Assembly: GCF_039872765.1 (NCBI RefSeq)
Contig: NZ_JBDPZC010000009.1
Span: forward strand, 1 to 64,000
Length of the DNA stretch: 64,000 bases
DNA from: Roseateles_B flavus
Lineage (GTDB): Bacteria; Pseudomonadota; Gammaproteobacteria; Burkholderiales; Burkholderiaceae_C
Reading direction: 5' to 3'
In this document: piece by piece, positions 7,389 to 16,183 of the stretch
Layout: every line of letters starts with the position of its first letter
How positions within the stretch are numbered: the stretch's first letter is position 1
Translations under genes and position numbers: made by a program
The notes under the pieces: model-generated
Told to the model about the DNA's origin: nothing
The model's database searches: none
What the model saw: only the letters and a program-made list of their open reading frames with translations

Positions 7389-8135
7389 ATGAGCCCTATG
7401 AATACCCAGACCCCGATCAAGATCGAGCCCTTCAAGGTCGCCTGCTCCAGCTGCAATCTGCGCGAGCTGTGCCTGCCCGTCGGGTTGTCAGAGTCGGACC
7501 TGAACCAGCTGGACAGCCTCGTGGCCACGCGCCGCAACGTCTCCCGCGGGGACACCCTGTTCCGCACCGGCGATGCCTTCCAGTCGCTGTACGCGGTCCG
7601 CACGGGCTTCTTCAAGACCTGCGTGTCTTCGGAGGACGGCCGTGACCAGGTCACCGGTTTCCAGATGGCCGGTGAGCTGCTGGGCCTGGACGGCATCAGC
7701 AATGATCGCCATTCCTGCGACGCCGTCGCCCTGGAAGACAGCCAGGTCTGCGTGATTCCCTACAGCCAGCTCGAGGAACTCTCCCGCGAGTTCACCGACC
7801 TGCAGCACCAGTTCCACAAGATCATGAGCCGCGAGATCGTGCGCGATCACGGCGTGATGCTGCTGCTGGGCTCCATGCGCGCCGAGGAACGCCTGGCCGC
7901 CTTCCTGCTGAACCTCACCCAGCGCCTGCAGGCCCGCGGCTTCTCCGCCTCGGCCCTGGTGCTGCGCATGACGCGCGAAGAGATCGGCAGCTATCTGGGT
8001 CTCAAGCTGGAAACGGTGAGCCGCACCTTCTCGAAGTTCCAGGACGAAGGTCTGCTGGAGGTCAAGCAACGCCAGATCCGCATCCTGAACCAGGACGGCC
8101 TGCAGAAGCTGGTGAACACCGCGCACTGCACCTGA
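7389..8135 (+). CDS. fnr: FNR-family oxygen-responsive transcription regulator
   Basis: 248-residue CRP/FNR protein. N-terminal cysteines CSSCNLRELC (CX2CX5C) plus a fourth Cys in DRHSCDAV are the ligands of the oxygen-labile [4Fe-4S] cluster. A cyclic-nucleotide-type beta roll follows (RRNVSRGDTLFRTGDAFQ), then a dimerisation helix and a C-terminal helix-turn-helix. The recognition helix LKLETVSRTFSKFQ has the Glu...Ser-Arg triplet that reads TTGAT in FNR. ATG at 7389 is used; a second ATG at 7398 is possible. Neighbouring hemN and cco genes, with matching boxes at fnr, ccoN and ccoI, form its likely regulon. Names in use are fnr, anr, fixK or fnrL; the cysteines argue against FixK. Confidence 0.95.
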   Translation: MSPMNTQTPIKIEPFKVACSSCNLRELCLPVGLSESDLNQLDSLVATRRNVSRGDTLFRTGDAFQSLYAVRTGFFKTCVSSEDGRDQVTGFQMAGELLGLDGISNDRHSCDAVALEDSQVCVIPYSQLEELSREFTDLQHQFHKIMSREIVRDHGVMLLLGSMRAEERLAAFLLNLTQRLQARGFSASALVLRMTREEIGSYLGLKLETVSRTFSKFQDEGLLEVKQRQIRILNQDGLQKLVNTAHCT

Positions 8136-8177
8136 GCGCACTTCACCTGAGCGGCCCCGTGCCTGCTCGATGATGGC

Positions 8178-8204
8178 AAAGCCCGCTGCGTAGCGGGCTT
8201 TTTG
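8178..8204 (+). terminator. Terminator after fnr
   Basis: Inverted repeat AAGCCCGCT / AGCGGGCTT (8179-8200) with a short GCGT-type loop, followed by TTTTG on the plus strand, 43 bp after the fnr stop. Confidence 0.85.
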
Positions 8205-8271
8205 CTTGCAGTGCGGCCAGAGGCGCCGGACGGCGGACGGTCAGCGCCTGCGCAAAGGCAAGACCTGACCC

Positions 8272-8559
8272 TCAGTGCGGCCAGCGCCGCGGCTGGCCAG
8301 GTGCCGACTCGGCGGGCAGGGTCGCCAGCAGCATGGTCACGGCCGAGGCCAGGCTGATCAGCAGCCAGAAGGCCAGGAAGCTCAAGGTGTAGATGGCTTC
8401 GCGGCTCAGTTGCACCGGCGACAGACCGAACCAGCTGAGGTCCATGGGATCGACCAGCGCGAACACCAGTGCCTCGGTCACGCCGGCCATCACAAAGGCC
8501 GGCCAGAGGATGTGCATGGCCCATCGCGCCGGGCCCGGCTTTTCACCAATCAGTCCCAT
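8272..8559 (-). CDS. Small two-helix membrane protein of the cco cluster
   Basis: 95-residue protein starting MGLIGEKPGPARWAMHI with two hydrophobic segments (about residues 15-37 and 50-72). It has no motif of known function. It is the last co-directional gene of the ccoNOQP-ccoG cluster, 31 bp after the FixH-like gene. Small proteins at this position are common in Burkholderiales. Its partner and function are unknown; a role in oxidase assembly is only suggested by location. Confidence 0.7.
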   Translation of the reverse strand: MGLIGEKPGPARWAMHILWPAFVMAGVTEALVFALVDPMDLSWFGLSPVQLSREAIYTLSFLAFWLLISLASAVTMLLATLPAESAPGQPRRWPH

Positions 8560-8590
8560 CCCGGTCTCCTCCACGATGGACTGCGAGGAC

Positions 8591-8857
8591 TTACTTGCCG
8601 CTCGCAGGGCCGCCGGTGGCGGCATGGTTGCGGGCCGCGATGGCGGGCGCCAGTGCGGCGGACTGGGGGCCGTCCGCGGCGCTGTCGGCGGAGAGACGCT
8701 GCTGGGTCTCGATCACCGGATCGGGATGCTTGAGGGCCACGCCCAGGGTCACGAAGCTGGCCAGCACCACGGTGGCGGGCCCGCCCACCACCAGCCACAT
8801 CATGCGCTCACGCCACCAGGCGCGCGGTGCGGTCGAAGGAGATTGAATGTCAGCCAT
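8591..8857 (-). CDS. FixH/CcoH-like cbb3 oxidase assembly protein
   Basis: 88-residue protein with one N-terminal transmembrane helix (about residues 20-42, MMWLVVGGPATVVLASFVTL) and a short periplasmic tail with ALKHPDPVIET. That piece resembles the start of the extracytoplasmic part of FixH/CcoH, but the protein is much shorter than the ~150-170 residues of classical FixH and lacks the tyrosine pair that usually follows. The gene lies 9 bp downstream of ccoG, where ccoH is expected. CcoH aids late assembly of cbb3 oxidase. The assignment rests mostly on position and topology. Confidence 0.6.
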   Translation of the reverse strand: MADIQSPSTAPRAWWRERMMWLVVGGPATVVLASFVTLGVALKHPDPVIETQQRLSADSAADGPQSAALAPAIAARNHAATGGPASGK

Positions 8858-8866
8858 GTTTCGCTC

Positions 8867-10330
8867 CTAGCGGGGAACCACAAAGGTGGATTTCTCGACC
8901 AGCTGGCTTGGCACCTCGCTGGCCCTGGCATCGCGAACGATGCGGAAATGGATCTCATGGGCGCCACCGCCCGCCGATTGTGCCGTCTGCGGTGGCAGGC
9001 GCAGCGCGACGGACACCCAGCGCGCCTCGGCCGGCCCCACGCTCATGTGCAGGGGCTGCACCAGGGCCAGGCCCTGCAGGCCTTCGGCGGTGACGGTGTA
9101 GGCCTGCGTCTCCTCGGTCGCATTCATGACCTGCAGGCGGTAGACGTTCTCGATGTAGCCATCGTCCACCAGGCGGGCCAGCGAGGCGCGGTCCCGCACC
9201 ACATCGACCTTGAAGGGCGTGCGGGTCAGCATGTGCCAGAACAGGGCCACGCAGATCAGCACCAGAATGCTCGAATAGATCAGCACGCGGGGGCGGAACA
9301 TGCGGCGGATCAGCTGCGCGCGGCTGAGGTGCTCGCTGAGGCCGTTCTGCGTGTCGTAGCGGACGAGGCCGCGCGGGTAGCCCATCTTGTCCATCACGCC
9401 GTTGCAGACGTCGATGCAGGCCGCGCAGCCGATGCACTCGTACTGCAGGCCGTTGCGGATGTCGATGCCTGTGGGGCAGACGTGCACGCACAGATTGCAG
9501 TCGATGCAGGACCCGAGACCCGCGGCCTTGATGTCGATCTTGCGCCCGCGCGAGCCACGCGGCTCGCCGCGCTCGGCGTCGTAGCTGATGATCAGCGTGT
9601 CCTTGTCGAACATCGCGCTCTGGAATCGCGCGTACGGACACATGTACTTGCAGACCTGCTCGCGCATGTGACCGGCGAACAGGTAGGTGGCAAAGCCATA
9701 GAAGAGCACCCAGAACAGCTCCCACGGCCCGAGTCCCAGGGCCGCCACCTCGGCCCCGAGGACCTTGACGGGCGTGAAGTAGCCAACGAAGGTGAAGCCG
9801 GTCCAGACCGCGAGCGCAATCCAGGCCAGTTGCTTGCCGCCCTTGCGGCCGAGCTTGTTCAGGGACCAGGGCGCGGCGTCCAGCTTCATGCGGGCGGCGC
9901 GGTCACCTTCGAACTTGCGCTCGATCCACATGAAGATCTCGGTGTAGACCGTCTGCGGGCAGGCATAGCCACACCACAGTCGACCGGCGACTGCGGTGAA
10001 GAGAAAGAGCGCATACGCCGAGATCAGCAGCAGCGCCGTGAGGTAGATGAAGTCCTGCGGATACAGGACGAGGCCGAAGATGTAGAAACGGCGCGCGCCC
10101 AGGTCGAACAGGACGGCCTGGCGTGCGTTCCACTCCAGCCAGGGCAGCCCGTAGAACAGGAGCTGCGTGAACCAGACCAGGGCCCAGCGCCAGCGGATGA
10201 ACCATCCGCTGACGGCCTTGGGGTAGATCTTCTTCTGAGCCTGGTAGAGCGACACCATCTCGCGGGCGGCATCCTCGCCCGGCAGGGCGGGGGACGAAGC
10301 ATTCGAGGGGGTATCGCTGCTACTGCTCAT
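8867..10330 (-). CDS. ccoG: cbb3 oxidase accessory ferredoxin-like protein CcoG
   Basis: 487-residue inner-membrane iron-sulfur protein (CcoG/RdxA/FixG) that works as a cupric reductase in supplying Cu(I) for cbb3 oxidase. The N-terminal half holds several transmembrane helices and a CGYACPQTVYTEIFMWIE motif. Two ferredoxin-type clusters follow in CIDCNLCVHVCPTGIDIRNG and CIGCAACIDVCNGVMDKMGY. The C-terminal ~150 residues form an Ig-like periplasmic domain. ATG at 10330 is preferred over the one at 10339 because AGGA lies ~12 nt before it. It follows ccoP by 27 bp in the same operon. Confidence 0.96.
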   Translation of the reverse strand: MSSSSDTPSNASSPALPGEDAAREMVSLYQAQKKIYPKAVSGWFIRWRWALVWFTQLLFYGLPWLEWNARQAVLFDLGARRFYIFGLVLYPQDFIYLTALLLISAYALFLFTAVAGRLWCGYACPQTVYTEIFMWIERKFEGDRAARMKLDAAPWSLNKLGRKGGKQLAWIALAVWTGFTFVGYFTPVKVLGAEVAALGLGPWELFWVLFYGFATYLFAGHMREQVCKYMCPYARFQSAMFDKDTLIISYDAERGEPRGSRGRKIDIKAAGLGSCIDCNLCVHVCPTGIDIRNGLQYECIGCAACIDVCNGVMDKMGYPRGLVRYDTQNGLSEHLSRAQLIRRMFRPRVLIYSSILVLICVALFWHMLTRTPFKVDVVRDRASLARLVDDGYIENVYRLQVMNATEETQAYTVTAEGLQGLALVQPLHMSVGPAEARWVSVALRLPPQTAQSAGGGAHEIHFRIVRDARASEVPSQLVEKSTFVVPR

Positions 10331-10357
10331 GGGGATCAATCCTGGATGCGACGGAAC

Positions 10358-11272
10358 TTACTTGGCGGCGACGGCGGTGCCCTGCGACAGGCTCCACACA
10401 TAGGCACCCAGCACATGGACCTGCTCGGCGCTCAGGCGCGAAGCGTGGGCGGGCATGACGTTGTTCTTGCCGTTGTTGATCATGGCAATGACAGCGTCCT
10501 CGCCCCAGCCGTGCAGCCAGATCTTGTCCGTCAGGTTGGGCGCGCCAATGGCCTGGTTGCCCTTGCCGTCCGGACCGTGGCAGGCCGCGCAGGCGCCGAA
10601 CTTGGCCTTGCCCAGCTGGGCAGCGATCGAGTTGTGCGGGCTGCCGGAGAGGCTCAGCACGTAGTTCGCCACGTTCTTGACGTCCTCCGGGCCACCGACA
10701 GCCGCGGCCATCGGGGGCATCACGCCATTGCGACCGCCGCTGATGGTCTGCACGATGGTCTCGTGCGCGCCGCCGTACAGCCAGTCGTTGTCGGTCAGGT
10801 TCGGGAAGCCCTTGGAACCCTTGGCGTCGGAGCCGTGGCAGCCAGCGCAGTTGTTGGCGAACAGGCGCTCGCCGATGGCCATGGCCGACGGATCCTTGGA
10901 CAGGGCCGCGGCATCCATGGCCTTGTACTTGGCATAGACGCCTTCCAGGGCCGCGCGGGCCTTGGCCTGCTCGGCCTCGTACTGACCCACGCTGGTCCAC
11001 TTCAGGCTGCCTTCGCTGCTGCCCAGGCCCGGGTACATGGCCAGGTAGATGCCGGAGAACACCACGGTGATCACGAACAGGCCCATCCACCAGCGCGGCA
11101 GGGGGTTGTTCATCTCACGCAGGTCCACGTCCCAGACGTGGCCCGTCGTGTTGTCATCGGCCATCACGCGGCGGCGGCTGGCGATGATCAGCAGCACCAG
11201 GCACAGGACCAGCCCGGCGATGGTGGCGGCTGCGACGAAGGTCGACCAGCCGCTGGAGAAAAAGTCACTCAT
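10358..11272 (-). CDS. ccoP: cbb3 oxidase dihaem subunit III CcoP
   Basis: 304-residue membrane-anchored dihaem cytochrome c that passes electrons to CcoO/CcoN. An N-terminal transmembrane helix (about 10-30) and a second hydrophobic segment near RWWMGLFVITVVFSGIYLAM precede two c-type haem domains with CAGCH and CAACH and methionine ligands (GVMPPMA, NVMPAHA). The ATG at 11272 overlaps the end of ccoQ by 8 nt, as in a translationally coupled pair. Length and haem count match the family. Confidence 0.97.
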   Translation of the reverse strand: MSDFFSSGWSTFVAAATIAGLVLCLVLLIIASRRRVMADDNTTGHVWDVDLREMNNPLPRWWMGLFVITVVFSGIYLAMYPGLGSSEGSLKWTSVGQYEAEQAKARAALEGVYAKYKAMDAAALSKDPSAMAIGERLFANNCAGCHGSDAKGSKGFPNLTDNDWLYGGAHETIVQTISGGRNGVMPPMAAAVGGPEDVKNVANYVLSLSGSPHNSIAAQLGKAKFGACAACHGPDGKGNQAIGAPNLTDKIWLHGWGEDAVIAMINNGKNNVMPAHASRLSAEQVHVLGAYVWSLSQGTAVAAK

Positions 11273-11444
11273 TGCGGCCTCCTTGCGAGGAGAGTGCGCC
11301 GGGGGCCTGATCATCCATCAGGGGCAGACCGCCCAGCTCGTCAAAGGATTGCTTGTTCCGCTTGGCGAAGGCCCAGGACACGATGCCCAGGAAGATCACC
11401 ATCGAGAACAGCGTGAAGGCGATGCGGATGTCATTGACGTCCAT
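11265..11444 (-). CDS. ccoQ: cbb3 oxidase subunit IV CcoQ
   Basis: 59-residue protein that starts MDVNDIRIAFTLFSMVIFLG and has a single transmembrane helix followed by VSWAFAKRNKQSFDELG. This is the typical CcoQ/FixQ layout: helix, basic turn, acidic tail. CcoQ stabilises the assembled oxidase. It sits between ccoO (11 bp) and ccoP (overlap). Confidence 0.92.
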   Translation of the reverse strand: MDVNDIRIAFTLFSMVIFLGIVSWAFAKRNKQSFDELGGLPLMDDQAPGALSSQGGRNE

Positions 11445-11455
11445 GGGGTGCCTCC

Positions 11456-12082
11456 TTACTTCTTCAGGGCGGTGCCCATCACCTGCAGGTAGGCGACGAC
11501 GGCATCCAGCTCGGTCTTGCCCTTGACTTCCTCGCCAGCCTTGGCGATTTCGTCATCGGTGTAGGGCACGCCGACCACGCGCAGGGCCTTCATCCTGGGC
11601 GCCATGTCAGCCGGGTCGACCATGGCCTTGGTGAGCCACGGATAGGCCGGCATATTGGACTCGGGCACCAGGTCGCGCGGGTTGTTCAGGTGGATGCGAT
11701 GCCATTCGTCGCTGTACTTGCCGCCCACGCGGTGCAGATCAGGACCGGTCCGCTTGGAGCCCCACTGGAAGGGGTGGTCGTAGACGAACTCGCCCGCCAC
11801 CGAGTAGTGGCCATAGCGCAGGGTCTCGGCGCGGAAGGGGCGGATCATCTGCGAGTGGCAGTTGTAGCAGCCCTCGCGGATGTAGACGTCCCGACCGGCC
11901 AGTTGCAGCGCGGTGTAGGGCTTCAGGCCTTCGACGGGCTGGGTGGTCGAGCGCTGGAAGAACAGCGGCACGATTTCCACGATGCCGCCGACGACCACCG
12001 TCAGCAGCACCAGCACGATCATCAGGAAGTTGCTGGTCTCGATCTTCTCGTGACCGGAAACGGCGTGGTTGTTGTTAGCCAT
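11456..12082 (-). CDS. ccoO: cbb3 oxidase monohaem subunit II CcoO
   Basis: 208-residue membrane-anchored cytochrome c. One N-terminal helix (about 20-42) is followed by the haem c site REGCYNCHSQMIRPFRAETL and the axial methionine region ESNMPAYPWL, all standard for CcoO/FixO. The start at 12082 (MANNNHAV) is chosen over 12097 because GGGAGAA lies 6 nt before it. It follows ccoN by 18 bp. Confidence 0.97.
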   Translation of the reverse strand: MANNNHAVSGHEKIETSNFLMIVLVLLTVVVGGIVEIVPLFFQRSTTQPVEGLKPYTALQLAGRDVYIREGCYNCHSQMIRPFRAETLRYGHYSVAGEFVYDHPFQWGSKRTGPDLHRVGGKYSDEWHRIHLNNPRDLVPESNMPAYPWLTKAMVDPADMAPRMKALRVVGVPYTDDEIAKAGEEVKGKTELDAVVAYLQVMGTALKK

Positions 12083-12100
12083 GTTGAGTTCTCCCATGCC

Positions 12101-13540
12101 TCAGGCGTGAGCCGCCACAGCGGGGACAGGTTGCGCTTGCACCTTGCCGACGCCGACCGTCTTCACCACGTTCCAGGCCATGATGACCATGCCGCCGAGG
12201 TACAGCAGACCGCCGCACAGACGAATGACGTAGAAGGGATAGGTGGCCTTGACGCTCTCGACGAAGGTGTAGACCAGGGTGCCGTCGGGATTGACCGCAC
12301 GCCACATCAGGCCCTGCATCACGCCGGCGATCCACATCGCGGCGATGTACAGCACGATGCCCAGGGTCGCGACCCAGAAGTGCAGCTCGATGGCGCGCTT
12401 GGAGTACATCTCGGTGCGGCCGAACATGCGCGGGATCAGGTGGTACAGCGAGCCCATGGAGATCAGGCCCACCCAGCCCAGGGCACCGGAGTGCACGTGG
12501 CCGACGGTCCAGTCCGTGTAGTGGCTCAGGGCGTTCACCGTCTTGATCGACATCATCGGACCTTCGAAGGTCGACATGCCGTAGAAGGACAGGGACACGA
12601 TCAGGAACTTCAGGATCGGGTCGTCACGCAGCTTGTGCCAGGCACCCGAGAGGGTCATGATGCCGTTGATCATGCCGCCCCAGGAGGGAGCCAGCAGCAC
12701 CAGCGAGAACAGCATGCCCACCGACTGCGCCCAGTCGGGCAGCGCGGTGTAGTGCAGGTGGTGGGGGCCCGCCCACATGTAGGTGAAGATCAGGGCCCAG
12801 AAGTGCACGATGGACAGGCGATAGCTGTACACCGGACGGCCGGCCTGCTTGGGGATGTAGTAGTACATCATCCCGAGGAAGCCTGCAGTCAGGAAGAAGC
12901 CCACGGCGTTATGGCCGTACCACCACTGCACCATGGCGTCCTGCACGCCGGCGTAGGCCGAGTAGCTCTTGAACAGGCTCACCGGGATGGCGGCGCTGTT
13001 CACCAGATGCAGCAGGGCGACGGCGATGATGAAGGCGCCGAAGAACCAGTTCGCCACGTAGATGTGGCGGATCTTGCGGATGCCCACGGAGCCGAAGAAC
13101 ACGATGGCGAAGGACACCCACACCAGCGTGATCAGGATGTCGACGGGCCACTCCAGCTCAGCGTATTCCTTGCCGGAGGTGAAGCCCAGCGGCAGCGTGA
13201 TCGCCGCGGCCAGGATCACCAGCTGCCAGCCCACGAACGTGAACCAGGCCAGGCCGGGCGCGAACAGGCGCGTCTGGCCGGTGCGTTGCACCACGTGGTA
13301 GGCCGTTGCGAACAGCGTGCAGCCACCGAACGCGAAGATCACCGCGTTGGTGTGCAGGGGCCGCAATCGGCCATAGCTGAGCCAGGGAATTCCGAGGTTG
13401 AGCTCGGGCCACGCCAGCTGGGCGGCGATGACCACCCCCACCAACATGCCCACGATGCCCCACAGGACGGCTGCGAGCGCAAACGCTCGTACGACGCCGT
13501 CCTCATAAACCGGCCCGGCCGGCTGAGCGACACTTGCCAT
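12101..13540 (-). CDS. ccoN: cbb3 oxidase catalytic subunit I CcoN
   Basis: 479-residue, ~12-helix catalytic subunit that reduces oxygen at a haem b3-CuB centre and pumps protons. Metal-binding histidines are visible in WWYGHNAVGFFLT, MWAGPHHLHYTAL and the C-terminal DWTVGHVHSGALGWVG segment. HTNAVIFAFGG near the N-terminus carries the low-spin haem ligand. AAGGAG lies ~7 nt before the ATG. It is the first gene of ccoNOQPG. Its FNR-dependent promoter lies inside the 3' end of ccoS. Confidence 0.98.
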   Translation of the reverse strand: MASVAQPAGPVYEDGVVRAFALAAVLWGIVGMLVGVVIAAQLAWPELNLGIPWLSYGRLRPLHTNAVIFAFGGCTLFATAYHVVQRTGQTRLFAPGLAWFTFVGWQLVILAAAITLPLGFTSGKEYAELEWPVDILITLVWVSFAIVFFGSVGIRKIRHIYVANWFFGAFIIAVALLHLVNSAAIPVSLFKSYSAYAGVQDAMVQWWYGHNAVGFFLTAGFLGMMYYYIPKQAGRPVYSYRLSIVHFWALIFTYMWAGPHHLHYTALPDWAQSVGMLFSLVLLAPSWGGMINGIMTLSGAWHKLRDDPILKFLIVSLSFYGMSTFEGPMMSIKTVNALSHYTDWTVGHVHSGALGWVGLISMGSLYHLIPRMFGRTEMYSKRAIELHFWVATLGIVLYIAAMWIAGVMQGLMWRAVNPDGTLVYTFVESVKATYPFYVIRLCGGLLYLGGMVIMAWNVVKTVGVGKVQAQPVPAVAAHA

Positions 13541-13577
13541 TGACGTGCTCCTTCACACTTGATTGACCCCGGGATTT

Positions 13578-13760
13578 TTAGGGGATTACTTTGTTCATGG
13601 CTTGATCGCCATCAACCCCCTGAGATTCCTCATCCAGAATGCGTTCGCCTTCACGTTCCAGATCGTCCAATTGGCCACTGTTGATGGCCCAGCCGAACAC
13701 CGCGACGATCAGCAGCACGAGCACCACCGACATCGGGATCAGCAGATAGAGAATGTCCAT
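13578..13760 (-). CDS. ccoS: cbb3 oxidase maturation protein CcoS
   Basis: 60-residue protein MDILYLLIPMSVVLVLLIVA with one transmembrane helix and an acidic tail (DDLEREGERILDEE). CcoS is needed for insertion of cofactors into cbb3 oxidase. It follows ccoI by ~23 bp (9 nt less if the ATG at 13769 is used) and precedes ccoN. The tail is a little longer than usual, and its last codons overlap the FNR site and promoter of ccoN. Confidence 0.93.
   Translation of the reverse strand: MDILYLLIPMSVVLVLLIVAVFGWAINSGQLDDLEREGERILDEESQGVDGDQAMNKVIP
13602..13615 (-). promoter_or_regulatory. Consensus FNR box for ccoN, inside ccoS
   Basis: TTGATCGCCATCAA is a perfect TTGAT-N4-ATCAA dyad. On the minus strand TAAAAAT lies 22-28 nt past it as a possible -10, which puts the site ~41 bp before a start near 13567, the usual place for FNR activation, with a ~27-nt leader to the ccoN ATG. 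The box lies within the coding sequence of ccoS. Confidence 0.85.
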
Positions 13761-13783
13761 GTCATGCACCCTGCCCCGCGGGG

Positions 13784-16093
13784 TCAGGTCTTGCTATCCC
13801 GCGCCAGGCGCAGGGCGTTGAGGATCACCAGCAGCGAGCTGCTGGCCATGCCGATGCCCGCGGCCCAGGGCGGCAGCCAGCCGGTCAGGGCCAGCGGAAT
13901 GCAGGCGGCGTTGTAGAGCGCGGACCAGGCCAGGTTCTGGCGGATCACGCGGCGCGTCTTGAGGGCCAGCGCTCGCATGCGGGCCAGCTCGGACAAGCGG
14001 CCCGAGAGCAGCACGGCATCAGCCTGCGTGCGGGCGATCAGGGCGCCCTGCCCCATGGCCACGCTGGCATCGGCTCGCGCCAGCACCGGTGCGTCGTTGA
14101 TGCCGTCCCCCAGCATCAGCACTTTGCGGCCCTGGCCCTGCAGGGCCTCGACCCGCGCCAGCTTGCCTTCCGGGCTGGCGCCGCCGCTGGCCTGCTTGAT
14201 GCCGGCGGCCTGCGCAACCGCAGCCACGCGTTCGGGCCTGTCACCCGACAGCAGCTCCACCTGCAGGCCCAGCGCCTGCAGCGACTGCACGGCCTCCACG
14301 GCGTCCGGCCTCAGGCTCTCCTCGAACTGAAGTGCCAGGCGAGCCTCGCCCTCGCAGCCCAGCAGGAGCTGCGCCGAAGGCAGCGCTGCACAGACCGGGG
14401 CGGCCCATCCGGCGGCGCCGAGGCGCCAGCGGCGGCCCAGCGCGTCGAGGGCTTCCATGCCCTGCCCGCGCACCTCGCGCACCTCGCGCACCTCGCGCAC
14501 CTCGCGCAAGTCCGCTGAGCCGGGGGCCGGCTCGATGGAGACCAGCGCCTCCAGCGCGGCCTTGGCATAGGGGTGCAGGGACTGGCGTGCCAGGGCCTGC
14601 ACCACCTGCAGCGACCCGGCCTGCGGCGCCTGGGGCCAGGTCTTGCCCAGGCGCATGCGGTCCTCGGTCAGCGTGCCGGTCTTGTCCAGCACCACGGTAT
14701 CGACCTGCGCCATCGTCTCAAGCAGGTCGAGGCGCGACAGCAGCACGCCGCGGCGCGCCAGCTGGCCCGTCGCAGCCAGCCAGGCCGAGGGCGCGGCGAG
14801 CGACAGGGCGCAGGGGCAGGTGACGATCAGCACCGACACGGCCACCCACACGGCACGCGAGGGATCGATCCAGCTCCAGACCACGGCCGCACCGGCCGCA
14901 AGAAGCAGCACGCCCCACAGGAAGGGCCCCGCGGCACGATCGGCCAGGCGAAGCTGGGCCGGCCGCTGCGTCAGGGCGCTGCGCATGAGCCGCACGATGG
15001 ACTCATAGCGGGTGTCTGCCCCCAGCCCGCGCAGCTCCATCAGCACAGGTGCCTGCAGATTGAGGCTGCCTGCCACAAGCGCATCGCCGGCGGCCTTGCC
15101 CACCGGCAGGGACTCGCCGCTCAGCAGGGATTCATCCGCCGCCGTGGCGCCTTCCAGCAGCACGCCGTCGCCCGGGAAAGCCTGGCCCACCAGTACGCGC
15201 ACCCGGTCGCCCACCCGCAGCTCGGACAGGCCCACCGTCAGGAACTGACCGTCCGGTTGCTGGCGCTGCACCAGTTCGGGCAGGCGCTCGCCGGCCAGCT
15301 CCAGCGAACGGGCCACCTTGTGCCGCGCGCGCAGCTCCAGGTAGCGCCCGCCCAGCAGGAAGCTGATGAACATGGTCAGCGAATCGAAATAGACCTCATG
15401 CCCGAAGATGCCTGCGGGGTCGAAGACCGCACCGCTGCTGGCCACGAAGGTCACCAGCAGGCCCAGGGCCACCGGCACATCCATGCCCAGGCTGCGGCTG
15501 CGCAGCTGGCGCCAGGCGGCGCTGAAGAAGGGGCCGGCCGAGAACAGCATCACCGGCAGGCTCAGCACCCATTCGCCCCACTGCAGCAGATTGCGCTGGT
15601 CGGGCTCCATGTCGCCCGGGCCGGCTACGTAGATGGGTGTGGCCAGCATCATCACCTGCATCATCAGGAAGCTGGCCACGAAGAGGCGCCACAGGGCCTG
15701 GCGGTGCTCCTTCTCGCGCAGCTGGCGTGCGGGCGCGGCGAGGTCCGGCACGGCGCCATAGCCGGCGCGCTCGATGGCGGAGATCAACCGCGAGACCTGC
15801 GTGCGGGCCGGATCCCAGGTCAGCTGAAGGCGCTCGGCGGCGCTGTTCACGCGTGCTTCCTGCACGCCAGCTTCGGCCATCAGGGCGCGTTCGATGATGC
15901 CGGCACAGGCGGCGCAGTGCATGCCCGCCAGCTGGAGCTGGGAGCGGCCCAGGCGGCGCCCGCCCTGGTCCAGCCACTCGGTATAACGGTCCAGCTGCGC
16001 CGCGTCGTCGCAGGCAGCAGCCGGTGCCAGGGGTGCCGAAGCAGCAGCACCTTCCGGCGAGGGCATTGCGTTGGCGCTCAGCGTGGCGCTCAT
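13784..16093 (-). CDS. ccoI: Copper-translocating P1B-type ATPase CcoI
   Basis: 769-residue heavy-metal P-type ATPase that exports Cu(I) for cbb3 oxidase assembly (CcoI/FixI type). An N-terminal metal-binding domain has GMHCAACAGIIE. About eight membrane helices, the actuator loop (LLSGESLPVGK), the ion-path CPC in VTCPCALSLAAP (~425), the phosphorylated Asp of DKTGTLTEDR (~470), a SLHP motif in place of the usual SEHP, and GDGINDAP follow. It sits directly before ccoS, as in fixGHIS-type clusters. Oddities: a four-copy 9-bp repeat coding Glu-Val-Arg in the nucleotide-binding domain (~529-541). An FNR-like site with a -10 precedes it. Confidence 0.95.
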   Translation of the reverse strand: MSATLSANAMPSPEGAAASAPLAPAAACDDAAQLDRYTEWLDQGGRRLGRSQLQLAGMHCAACAGIIERALMAEAGVQEARVNSAAERLQLTWDPARTQVSRLISAIERAGYGAVPDLAAPARQLREKEHRQALWRLFVASFLMMQVMMLATPIYVAGPGDMEPDQRNLLQWGEWVLSLPVMLFSAGPFFSAAWRQLRSRSLGMDVPVALGLLVTFVASSGAVFDPAGIFGHEVYFDSLTMFISFLLGGRYLELRARHKVARSLELAGERLPELVQRQQPDGQFLTVGLSELRVGDRVRVLVGQAFPGDGVLLEGATAADESLLSGESLPVGKAAGDALVAGSLNLQAPVLMELRGLGADTRYESIVRLMRSALTQRPAQLRLADRAAGPFLWGVLLLAAGAAVVWSWIDPSRAVWVAVSVLIVTCPCALSLAAPSAWLAATGQLARRGVLLSRLDLLETMAQVDTVVLDKTGTLTEDRMRLGKTWPQAPQAGSLQVVQALARQSLHPYAKAALEALVSIEPAPGSADLREVREVREVREVRGQGMEALDALGRRWRLGAAGWAAPVCAALPSAQLLLGCEGEARLALQFEESLRPDAVEAVQSLQALGLQVELLSGDRPERVAAVAQAAGIKQASGGASPEGKLARVEALQGQGRKVLMLGDGINDAPVLARADASVAMGQGALIARTQADAVLLSGRLSELARMRALALKTRRVIRQNLAWSALYNAACIPLALTGWLPPWAAGIGMASSSLLVILNALRLARDSKT
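14471..14506. repeat. Four tandem 9-bp repeats inside ccoI
   Basis: CACCTCGCG (plus strand) is repeated exactly four times, with partial copies on both sides. It encodes (Glu-Val-Arg)4 in CcoI and stays in frame with any change in copy number. Such a tract is prone to slippage. Confidence 0.9.
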
Positions 16094-16183
16094 GGGCGGT
16101 GGAGGTCCTGCTCTGGCTCGTGGGGCACGGACTCCGGCGGAATCCGTCAGGCCTCCAATCTAGCCAAACCGACCGGCGTGGAC

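Noticed and set aside
8393..11416. Long plus-strand frame across ccoG and ccoP
   Set aside because: Antisense shadow of cbb3 oxidase genes.
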